In this document: piece by piece, positions 44,100-51,532 of the stretch | Layout: each line of letters opens with the position of its first letter | How positions within the stretch are numbered: the first letter of the stretch is position 1 | From: Falsibacillus pallidus | GTDB taxonomy: Bacteria > Bacillota > Bacilli > Bacillales > DSM-25281 | DNA length: 64,000 bases | Reading direction: 5' to 3' | Assembly (NCBI RefSeq): GCF_003350505.1 | Contig: NZ_QQAY01000013.1 | Span: forward strand, 1 to 64,000 | Program-made: the position numbers and the translations under genes | The notes under the pieces: model-generated | Database searches by the model: none | Seen by the model: the letters and a program-made list of their open reading frames with translations, nothing else | Told to the model about the DNA's origin: nothing

Positions 44100-44251
44100 T
44101 TCTTTAAGCATTAAAACAGGATAATTTATGCAATCTATGTAGAAAATTTAGCTCGAAAAGAGCCTGGATACTCCATTTCAACGCGCAAAACTGGTATCTT
44201 CACGTTAAAATCGGCTTTAAGATTTTAACAACAATGTTTACGAAAACAGCC
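44079..44251. mobile_element. MITE copy inserted at the 3' end of the YIP1 gene
   Basis: 173 bases, GGCTCTTTTC...GAAAACAGCC, flanked by TTGAATTA (44071-44078) and CTGAATTA (44252-44259), an 8-bp duplication with one difference. It supplies the present stop codon of the YIP1 gene. Confidence 0.88.
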
Positions 44252-44289
44252 CTGAATTAAAACCATTTTTCTAAAAAGGCGGTAACCTC

Positions 44290-45531
44290 ATGTCTAAAAA
44301 GAGCGGATGGCTTATATTGGCCATTGTATGTTTTATTGGATTGAATCTTTTTCTTATTTATAAAAAGAACAGCTTGGTTGACAGGACTAATTTTCTCACT
44401 CAATGGACTGAAGTGAAGGCAAAGGACCTCGAGAATTCCATTGCCACCGAAGGCGTTCTCGATGCAACAGAAACCAATCAAGTTTATATCGATAAAAATA
44501 AAAGTTTTAAACAGTTTTTAGTTAAAAAAGGGCAGCCTGTTGAAACTGGTACGCCTCTATTTGAATATGACGGGTTGGATTTAGAAGAACGACGCAGTCT
44601 CATCACTTCTGAACAGGATAGGCTGCGCAGTGAAGCGGCAAGCATGGATCAATTGATTACAGAGCTGGAGTCGCTGAAGAGCAGAGTCCCTTCTGATTCT
44701 TCGTTTGAAAGTTCCAGTTTTGGGGCTGATTCCGATTCAGCGCAGGACTCTCAAGGCGGCGCTAAATTACAAGCCTACTACGACCTGGCTAAGACGATTT
44801 CTGAGAAAGAGCAGGAACGGGAAAAAGTCCAGCAGCAACTAGACATGTATGATGAGCAGTTGAGGACGCTGCAGAACGGGGAAGGGAGTTTGACGGTCGT
44901 CAGCCCTTACAGCGGGATCGTTTCGAATGTTTCACACGAATTGGATAATCCCGGGGTAACCATTGTCTCCAAGAACTCTGTTGTGAAAGGCAAATTAACA
45001 GAGGAGCAGCGGAGCGACGTGAAAAATGGCGATAAAGCGCATATCACTTCCAAGCACTTTACTGGAAAGCTGAACGGGACCGTCGCTGATGTGGCGGAGC
45101 TGCCGGAACTTACCCCTTCAACTGACCATGATTCTAGATATCCTTTCGTCATTGCAGCTGATGATGCTGCTGAAAAGGATTTGCTGCAAGGCTACCATGT
45201 GAAGGCAGAAATCGTGACGAAAGAAGCAGAAAATGCAAATGCGGTTCCTGTGAAAAGTGTGGTGCATTTCGATGACGTGAAATATTTATGGGTGCTGAAT
45301 AATAAAGGCATCGTCGAGAAGCGAAAAGTGAAAACAGGAATCAAAGATGATGGCTATATTGAAGTGAAAAACGGCGTAAAAAAAGGAAGCCACATTGCGG
45401 AGCTTCCAGATCAGGTGCATAAAGAAGGACTATTCGTCACTCTAATGAAGCCAGGGCGAATCAAATGGGATGATGACGCGCAGTTCGAAGGAAATTGGAA
45501 ATACATGATTATGGGGATCTTAGAACCATAA
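44290..45531 (+). CDS. HlyD/YknX-like membrane fusion protein
   Basis: 413 aa. One N-terminal membrane helix (GWLILAIVCFIGLNLFLIY), a barrel-sandwich half (DATETNQVYIDKNKSFKQFLVKKGQPV), a long coiled-coil hairpin (about 95-200) and the second half with LTVVSPYSGIVSNV, then beta-barrel domains. Such adaptors link an ABC permease to the cell surface in Gram-positives. AAAGGCGG precedes the ATG. It forms a two-gene unit with the YIP1 gene, interrupted by the MITE, and ends at a good terminator, so its ABC partner must be encoded elsewhere or may be absent. Confidence 0.88.
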   Translation: MSKKSGWLILAIVCFIGLNLFLIYKKNSLVDRTNFLTQWTEVKAKDLENSIATEGVLDATETNQVYIDKNKSFKQFLVKKGQPVETGTPLFEYDGLDLEERRSLITSEQDRLRSEAASMDQLITELESLKSRVPSDSSFESSSFGADSDSAQDSQGGAKLQAYYDLAKTISEKEQEREKVQQQLDMYDEQLRTLQNGEGSLTVVSPYSGIVSNVSHELDNPGVTIVSKNSVVKGKLTEEQRSDVKNGDKAHITSKHFTGKLNGTVADVAELPELTPSTDHDSRYPFVIAADDAAEKDLLQGYHVKAEIVTKEAENANAVPVKSVVHFDDVKYLWVLNNKGIVEKRKVKTGIKDDGYIEVKNGVKKGSHIAELPDQVHKEGLFVTLMKPGRIKWDDDAQFEGNWKYMIMGILEP

Positions 45532-45539
45532 TTTGGGAC

Positions 45540-45571
45540 GGAGGGACAGGTTCTTTGTCCCTCCTTTTTGT
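45540..45571 (+). terminator. Terminator of the YIP1-MFP operon
   Basis: GGAGGGACA pairs with TGTCCCTCC around GGTTCTT, followed by TTTTTG. The stem is also a member of the dispersed GGGACAGG palindromes. Confidence 0.85.
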
Positions 45572-45575
45572 TTCC

Positions 45576-45655
45576 GGAAGTTTGGGACAGTAAACCTGTC
45601 CCCCCGTCCCATGCCGGTCAGTTAGTGGAACGGGACAAGGAACCTGTCCCCATGT
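45576..45655. repeat. GGGACAGG palindromes, cluster 1
   Basis: GGGACAGTAAACCTGTCCC and GGGACAAGGAACCTGTCCC lie side by side across the end of the hybrid kinase gene. Similar palindromes are at 54960-54982 and 55036-55060. Confidence 0.65.
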
Positions 45656-48050
45656 CTTTGCCGAGCACTTCGGTTATGGTTTTGAGGAATGGCTGAATCT
45701 GTATTGGCTTTACGATGTATGTGTGGAACCCGCTTTGCGCTGCTCGTTCAATGTCTGCGTTTAAGGCGTTGGCGCTTAGGGCTATCACCGGGATCTCTTT
45801 TGTTTTATCGTTTGATTTTAAGATTTTGATGATGTCGAAGCCCGTACAGTCGGGCAGGTGTATGTCCAATAAGATCAAGTCCATATCACCGGACCAGGAT
45901 TTTGAAATCCCTTCTTCTCCAGTCATCGCGGTGTGGAGTTCCATCCATGGATAGACTTTCACGATTTCCTCCACTAAATGAATATTAGAAGCCTGATCTT
46001 CGATATAAAGGATTTTTTTCTTTTCAGAATGGCGGATTACTTCCTCTGGGAGGGTTAACGCACGCTTCTCCTTGTTCGCCTCTTTAGAATCCACTTTCAA
46101 ACTGACGCAGAAGTCGCTTCCCTTGCCCTCTTCACTGGAAACCGATATGCTGGCATCCATCATCTTAATAAGCTGCTTCACGAGCGAAAGGCCAATTCCC
46201 ACACCTTCTACAAGTGTTCCTTCTACTCGATAGAATGGTTTGAAGATCTTTTCTATTTCAGATTCGGACAGTCCGATCCCTGAATCGATGAAATGAATCT
46301 CCACATTTTCTTCTTTGACCTTGCAGGTTACTGTTACAGACCCGCCTGCTTTATTGTATTTCAAAGCGTTATCCATTAGATTGATGAAGACTTGCTTCAA
46401 ACGGGTTGGATCTGCCATGACACTGATTGGGCTGCATTCATCAAGCCTCAGCAATACATCAATACCTTTTGACTCTGCAAGTGGAAGGAACATCCGGATG
46501 GCTTCATTCAGGATGACGGAAACATTAACCGAATCAGGAGACATTTTCATCGCCCCCATTTCAATCCGAGAAAAATCAAGGATTTCCGTCATTAATTCCA
46601 GCAGGTGCCTTCCCCCGCTCAAGATCTCACTGACAAAAGATTTCTGCTGCTCTTTCAATGATCCATCTAGTTCAAGGAGCTGCGCAAAACCCAGGATGCC
46701 ATTCAAAGGGGTGCGAAGTTCATGGCTCATTTTCGATAAGAAATCAGATTTGGCCAGGTTCGCTTTTTCAGCGGTCTCCTTTGCTTTCCTAAGTGCACCT
46801 TCCATTTCATAACGTTCTGTAATGTCCTCCAGTGTCCACAAGTTCCCCCTGAATTCATTTTCAATTTTAATCGGGACATACCTTCTTATATAATTGCGTG
46901 CATTCAATAACCGGATTTCCGCTGAATCAGGTTCCTTTTCATCCAAAATCCTAGTGACCTTTTCTTCTAAATATCCAGTGTCCTGATAGAACAGCGAATG
47001 AATTTCCCTGCCATGCCTACCGACTTTTTCGCTTAAATTCCTTAGCCCGAACATCTCAGCAAATCGAGTATTGTAGAGGGTAAGGCGTCTATGCTCATCA
47101 GTCATGAATATCCCTACATTCAAATTGTCGATCATGGTTCTCTGGGTGACAAATGCTTCTCTAAGCTTCAATTCCTGGTCTTTTTGAAAAGTGATATCGG
47201 TAAAGGAAATGAGGGCGGCTGTTTTTTCTTCTTCCAGTTTCAGAGGCTTTGCATTAATGGAGATCCATTTAAATTTAGCCCCTTCAAGCTTGATTCCTAA
47301 AATAAGCCCATCAAAATCCATGTGCTGCCGCTTGATTAACATGGTTTGAAGGGTCTGTATAGAAATCCGCTTCCCTGATTCTTTTTTCACTTTGATTTTC
47401 AGTTGCGAGAGCTTTGTTATCGAACTTTCTTCTTTGACCAAAAGCATATCTCTCGCATTTTGATTCATGCTGCTGATTGAGCCATTTTGGTCAATGATGA
47501 TGATTGCTTCTGACATCGTACTTAAAACGGTGCGGTACAGCTGCTCTTTTGCCTTCAGCTTCTTTTCAACACGTTTGCGGTCGGTAATGTCGATACAGGA
47601 TCCAATGACTTCAATGACCTTTCCATCGCGGATCACTGGCCTCAAAGCGGCTACATATTCAATTCCGTTAATGTTTCCTTCATATTCTGTATTTTCGCCA
47701 TTCCAAGCCCGATCGTAGCTGGAGAATTTAAAATCTGCTTCATCCTTGGGCAAAATCTCGTGCAAGGTCTTCCCGACGATATCCGACGATTTGAAAGCCA
47801 TCCGATTCAACAGCTCGCCATCGCAGAGGGTATGGACAAACTCATTCCCCTGTTTCTTGAATTTCAGGATCATTCCCTGCTGCTGCCTGACCGTTTCCTG
47901 CAGATCAAGCTGAACTTCCTGCATCTTTTCTTCATAATGAAGTAATTCCGAAGATTCATCGCGCCTTTTTTGGCCGACCCTGGCAACCGCATAAGATAGA
48001 ACAATAACCAGCAGCGCTAGAAATAAAATGATCACTTCCTTGGTTGTCAT
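45618..48050 (-). CDS. Hybrid sensor histidine kinase with PAS domains and receiver
   Basis: 810 aa. One N-terminal membrane helix (VIILFLALLVIVLSYAVA), a coiled coil, three PAS-type sensor domains (about 50-160, 165-295, 300-420), HisKA with phospho-acceptor His in SHELRTPLNGILGFAQLLE, HATPase with NALKYN, DSGIGL and GVGIGLSL, and a C-terminal receiver (ILYIEDQ, LILLDIHLPD, VIALSA, YIVKPI). The receiver after the kinase suggests a phosphorelay. The stop codon region overlaps a dispersed palindrome, so the C-terminal tail (LSRSTN) may be repeat-derived. It is last in a minus-strand series with two LytTR regulators. Confidence 0.93.
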   Translation of the reverse strand: MTTKEVIILFLALLVIVLSYAVARVGQKRRDESSELLHYEEKMQEVQLDLQETVRQQQGMILKFKKQGNEFVHTLCDGELLNRMAFKSSDIVGKTLHEILPKDEADFKFSSYDRAWNGENTEYEGNINGIEYVAALRPVIRDGKVIEVIGSCIDITDRKRVEKKLKAKEQLYRTVLSTMSEAIIIIDQNGSISSMNQNARDMLLVKEESSITKLSQLKIKVKKESGKRISIQTLQTMLIKRQHMDFDGLILGIKLEGAKFKWISINAKPLKLEEEKTAALISFTDITFQKDQELKLREAFVTQRTMIDNLNVGIFMTDEHRRLTLYNTRFAEMFGLRNLSEKVGRHGREIHSLFYQDTGYLEEKVTRILDEKEPDSAEIRLLNARNYIRRYVPIKIENEFRGNLWTLEDITERYEMEGALRKAKETAEKANLAKSDFLSKMSHELRTPLNGILGFAQLLELDGSLKEQQKSFVSEILSGGRHLLELMTEILDFSRIEMGAMKMSPDSVNVSVILNEAIRMFLPLAESKGIDVLLRLDECSPISVMADPTRLKQVFINLMDNALKYNKAGGSVTVTCKVKEENVEIHFIDSGIGLSESEIEKIFKPFYRVEGTLVEGVGIGLSLVKQLIKMMDASISVSSEEGKGSDFCVSLKVDSKEANKEKRALTLPEEVIRHSEKKKILYIEDQASNIHLVEEIVKVYPWMELHTAMTGEEGISKSWSGDMDLILLDIHLPDCTGFDIIKILKSNDKTKEIPVIALSANALNADIERAAQSGFHTYIVKPIQIQPFLKTITEVLGKDMGTGSLSRSTN

Positions 48051-48083
48051 GTTAAAAAACTCCTTTAAAAATGGAAATGCCCG

Positions 48084-48227
48084 CTAAATAGAGCAGGCAT
48101 CTACCTTGGCAGAACCCCTGAATTCCTGCGCTACCATCCATTTGATGAATTCGATTTCTTGAATAGTCAATTCACGTTTCAATCTGCTTTGGAACTGCAA
48201 AACAAGATCTATGTATCGGTCCGCCAT
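48084..48227 (-). CDS. 47-aa protein between LytTR regulator and hybrid kinase
   Basis: The ATG at 48227 has AAAGGAG eight bases upstream. The product is a single amphipathic, mostly helical peptide (YIDLVLQFQSRLKRELTIQE then EIEFIKWMVAQEF) without membrane segment. A short helical soluble protein encoded inside a two-component gene series is a plausible kinase or regulator partner, but I do not recognise a family. Confidence 0.65.
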   Translation of the reverse strand: MADRYIDLVLQFQSRLKRELTIQEIEFIKWMVAQEFRGSAKVDACSI

Positions 48228-48325
48228 TTCTGATTCTCCTTTTGAGGAAATTAATCTTCTGTATAATTCTTTGGTGTCCTATTAAATTCCTCTTTTTGAA
48301 ACGGCCATGATTCACTGAGATTCCA

Positions 48326-49057
48326 CTAATGATTTAATATCCCTTGTATTTCATGGATTTTCAGTTTGGAGATATAGGCTTTTTTCTCCGAATCTTTAAA
48401 ATGGGCCAAAAATGTTTCCCCGGACGCTTCAATCATGAACACTTGGCTGAGGTTCACAATATAGGATCGGTGAGTCTTGCTGAAATAGGATGGCAGATGC
48501 TCCTCCATTTCATGCAGGGGCTCCGTCGTCTCAATCCGCTCTTTCCGGGTATGGATAATCGTCTTCCTTCCTTCTTTTTCGAGAAAAAGAATGTCGTCCA
48601 TTTTCAAAAAGAAATACTCATTCTGCTGTTTAACGGACAGCATGTCTGCCTTCTTCTCCTCAATATCGGCTGGATGAGTTTGAAGACGATGGATGTTCTT
48701 CCCAGCTTTTTCAATCGCTTCGTTCAATCGATTTTGTTCAATCGGCTTCACGACGTAGTCAACCGCCGAAATGCGAAAAGCTTCAACGGCAAACTCCTCG
48801 TAGCCAGTCGTGAAAATCACTTGAAGATGCGGAAAAATGGTCTTGCACGTCTTCACCGCCTCCAATCCATTTACACCAGGCATATCAATATCGGCCAGAA
48901 GGATATCCGGCTTCAACTGTACGACTTTCAGTATTAGTTCATCACTGCTTTCCGCTTCACCAACCAATTCAAGATGAGGCATCGGTTGAATGAAATGGGT
49001 GAGAAGCGTGCGGGAAGACTTGTCATCATCGGCAATGACTACCTTCAATAGTTCCAT
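48326..49057 (-). CDS. LytTR-family response regulator 1
   Basis: 243 aa from the ATG at 49057 (GGAGGG upstream). Receiver domain: VVIADDDKSSR with acidic residues, phospho-acceptor Asp in ILLADIDMPG, VIFTTGY, YVVKPIEQ. C-terminal LytTR DNA-binding domain: FLKMDDILFLEKEGRKTIIH, THRSYIVNLSQV, FKDSEKKAYISK. Paralogue of the next gene upstream. The LytTR type normally pairs with LytS- or AgrC-like kinases, whereas the kinases here are HisKA type. Confidence 0.93.
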   Translation of the reverse strand: MELLKVVIADDDKSSRTLLTHFIQPMPHLELVGEAESSDELILKVVQLKPDILLADIDMPGVNGLEAVKTCKTIFPHLQVIFTTGYEEFAVEAFRISAVDYVVKPIEQNRLNEAIEKAGKNIHRLQTHPADIEEKKADMLSVKQQNEYFFLKMDDILFLEKEGRKTIIHTRKERIETTEPLHEMEEHLPSYFSKTHRSYIVNLSQVFMIEASGETFLAHFKDSEKKAYISKLKIHEIQGILNH

Positions 49058-49099
49058 CCGCCACTCCCTCCTTTTTGCTATAAAAATTTGTTTCAAAAC

Positions 49100-49834
49100 C
49101 TAATTTTGAATTTCCATTAACTCTTTCAATTCGTTTATCTTAAGCTTCGAGATGCTCGCTTGCATATCAAAATCATGAAAATAGGCAACAAATGTCTCTT
49201 TCTGTGGGGTAATATGCGAGATTTTCTTTAGATTGACCACATATGAGCGATGGGCCAAAAAGAAAGAATTATTTAGCTTTTCCTGAAGATTTCCGAGGAT
49301 TTCAGATGTTTCATAGACTCTTTCTTTTGTATAGACCAAGCATTTGACACCGCTTTTTTCAATAAAGTATATATCCGCAAACGGAATATAATATGTCTTT
49401 TGCTGGGCTTTGATTGGCAGCCTATCGAGCTTTTCCACCATTCCTTGAGTGACTTGCCTTTCCGCTAATATGATTTCCTTTGCTTTATCGAGTGCTTGAT
49501 AGAAACGATTTTTTTCCAGCGGTTTGACGATGTAGTCAACGGCTTCCATGTGAAATGCTCCGACCGCAAACTCATCATAGCCTGTTACAAAAATAAATTT
49601 CAGCCCTGGATTGAACTCAGCGCATTCCTTCATTGCTTCCATTCCATTTTTAATTGGCATATTAATATCTGCAATGATTAAATCAGGATTTAGTTCGAGG
49701 GCAGTATGGACCAGTTCTTCCCCATTGGCGCAGGAACCTAAAATATAAAAATCAACCAGCTTTCCCATGAAGTGCTCCATGATTTCGATTCCGTCAGCAT
49801 GGTCATCTGCCAGCAGGACTTTGATTATACTCAT
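49100..49834 (-). CDS. LytTR-family response regulator 2
   Basis: 244 aa from the ATG at 49834; an ATG four codons earlier is equally possible, since both ribosome sites are poor. Receiver: VLLADDHADG, phospho-acceptor Asp in LIIADINMPI, FIFVTGYDEFAVGAF, YIVKPLEK. LytTR domain: YYIPFADIYFIEKSGVKCLV, AHRSYVVNLKKI. The start overlaps the end of the upstream GAF kinase gene by about 32 bases, so the kinase and this regulator are probably translationally coupled and form a pair. Confidence 0.92.
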   Translation of the reverse strand: MSIIKVLLADDHADGIEIMEHFMGKLVDFYILGSCANGEELVHTALELNPDLIIADINMPIKNGMEAMKECAEFNPGLKFIFVTGYDEFAVGAFHMEAVDYIVKPLEKNRFYQALDKAKEIILAERQVTQGMVEKLDRLPIKAQQKTYYIPFADIYFIEKSGVKCLVYTKERVYETSEILGNLQEKLNNSFFLAHRSYVVNLKKISHITPQKETFVAYFHDFDMQASISKLKINELKELMEIQN

Positions 49835-51134
49835 CGGACCTTTCATCTACCTTTCTATCGTGGACAAGCTTCATAGTGATCCAGAAAGTGCTCCCTTCTC
49901 CCAATACACTTTCCACCCCCGCTTCGCCATCCATTTCATTGATCAGCTTCTTCACAATGGCCAGTCCGATTCCGGTTCCTTCGATATTCGTCTCTTCATT
50001 ATGAATCCGGTAGAAGGGGGTGAAAATATGTTCCAATTCATCTGCCGGAATCCCAATTCCTGTATCCTTTATTATTAATACGACCGTTTCCGTATGGCGT
50101 CTGCATTTAATATGAATATTTCCGCCCCATTTGTTGTATTTGACTGCATTCACTAAGAGATTGCCGACTACTTGTTCAAGGCGGATAGACACTCCCCAGA
50201 CGGACTCTTCCATTACATCTGTTAAATCATGTGTGATGGAAATACCCTTCGCTTCAGCATCGGGCTTAATCCTGTCTACACATTTCCGGATCATGGCTAC
50301 AATCATGACAGGCTCCATGAAGCGTTTTGCAGGCGGAGCATCGTATCTGGCGATATCAAGCATTTCATTGATGAGCTTCAACAGCTGCCTCCCGGATGTC
50401 AGGATCCTTTTCACCCTTTTTTCCTGCATGCTGCTCAATGGGGCCTCCAAATCATCCTCAAGAATCTGCGCGAATCCTAAAATGGAGTTCAGCGGGGTCC
50501 TGAATTCATGGCTCATCATAGAAAGGAATTCTGTCTTAATCCGATTTGCTTTCTCTGCCTCTTCCTTGCTTTTCTTCAAATCCCTTATCAAAAAGGTCCG
50601 ATCCAATGTGATCGCTACCCCATTACAGATGGTGTAGATGAACTCAATCTCTTCAGGGGAAAAAGTAGAACGGCGAAAAGACCCAAATGAAAGGGTCCCA
50701 ATCAATTTTCCATATGCCATCAATGGGTGGCAGACATAGGATTTCAAACCCAGCCCCTTTATGAATTGAACTTTTTCATCAAGCGATTCATCCACATGTT
50801 GAACGATGCAGCGTTCCTGCTCCTCAGCCACCGTACCACAAACAAATTCCCCCAGTTCCAGGCACTCCGCTTCTTTTACTGAATTTTCATCGATGCCATA
50901 TGAATTCATGAGGTGCAATTTCCCAGTCGCTTCATCGAATATATAGTTAAAATAAATATCGAGGTCCAGGTAATCGGATATAGCTTGGAATAATGAGTCC
51001 AGAACATCCTTTGGATCTTCTTTATAAATCATGTGGCTAAGGGATTTATAGAGAAGCAGGAGTTTTTTATATTTTTCTTCCATTGTCTCTTCCGAACTTT
51101 TTTTAGATGTGAAATGTTTGATCAGCTCGTTCAT
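49803..51134 (-). CDS. GAF-domain sensor histidine kinase
   Basis: 443 aa, no membrane segment. A GAF domain (about 30-190; ISDYLDLDIYFNYIFDEATGK, SYVCHPLMAYGKLIGTLSFG), then HisKA with His in SHEFRTPLNSILGFAQILE and HATPase with NAVKYN, DTGIGIP and GTGIGLAI. A soluble kinase of this form senses a cytosolic cue. It overlaps the LytTR regulator gene downstream. AGAGGG precedes the start. Confidence 0.93.
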   Translation of the reverse strand: MNELIKHFTSKKSSEETMEEKYKKLLLLYKSLSHMIYKEDPKDVLDSLFQAISDYLDLDIYFNYIFDEATGKLHLMNSYGIDENSVKEAECLELGEFVCGTVAEEQERCIVQHVDESLDEKVQFIKGLGLKSYVCHPLMAYGKLIGTLSFGSFRRSTFSPEEIEFIYTICNGVAITLDRTFLIRDLKKSKEEAEKANRIKTEFLSMMSHEFRTPLNSILGFAQILEDDLEAPLSSMQEKRVKRILTSGRQLLKLINEMLDIARYDAPPAKRFMEPVMIVAMIRKCVDRIKPDAEAKGISITHDLTDVMEESVWGVSIRLEQVVGNLLVNAVKYNKWGGNIHIKCRRHTETVVLIIKDTGIGIPADELEHIFTPFYRIHNEETNIEGTGIGLAIVKKLINEMDGEAGVESVLGEGSTFWITMKLVHDRKVDERSDEYNQSPAGR

Positions 51135-51211
51135 TTCAATCCCTCTTCCCGTTAAGCGTTTACATATATTTTACTAGTATTCCAGAAAAATATCTTTTGG
51201 TAAAAAAAGGG

Positions 51212-51532
51212 TTAGACGAAAGCCGATTCCCCAATGATTTCCCGGAATCCTATGATTTCAAAGACGTCTTGTACAGCTTCCTGTACGTTTTGAATCAATA
51301 CTTCCTTCAAAAGATACTGATTCTTCAGCGAATCTATCAAATGGATCAAGAGGCCGATCCCCGTAGAATCGACAAATGAGACATCCGCCAAGTCTAAATG
51401 AATCGTTTGGAATTCCCCCAGCTCCGGAATTAATTCCTGCTCAATGAATTCTGCGACCTCTATATCTAAATCCCCTTTAAAGTAGACCGTTCCCATTTCC
51501 TCATTCTCTTTGACCAGTTCATATTTGAACAT
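51212..51532 (-). CDS. STAS-domain protein (anti-sigma-factor-antagonist-like)
   Basis: 106 aa from the ATG at 51532, with GGGAGAG upstream; the longer frame lies inside the FapA-like gene. STAS fold: GTVYFKGDLDIEVAEFIEQEL, then HLDLADVSFVDSTGIGLLIH, whose Ser/Thr is the usual phosphorylation site of SpoIIAA-type proteins. The start overlaps the end of the FapA-like gene by 14 bases, indicating coupling. A role as switch protein for a sigma factor or, as in other bacteria, for a biofilm regulator is possible. Confidence 0.87.
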   Translation of the reverse strand: MFKYELVKENEEMGTVYFKGDLDIEVAEFIEQELIPELGEFQTIHLDLADVSFVDSTGIGLLIHLIDSLKNQYLLKEVLIQNVQEAVQDVFEIIGFREIIGESAFV

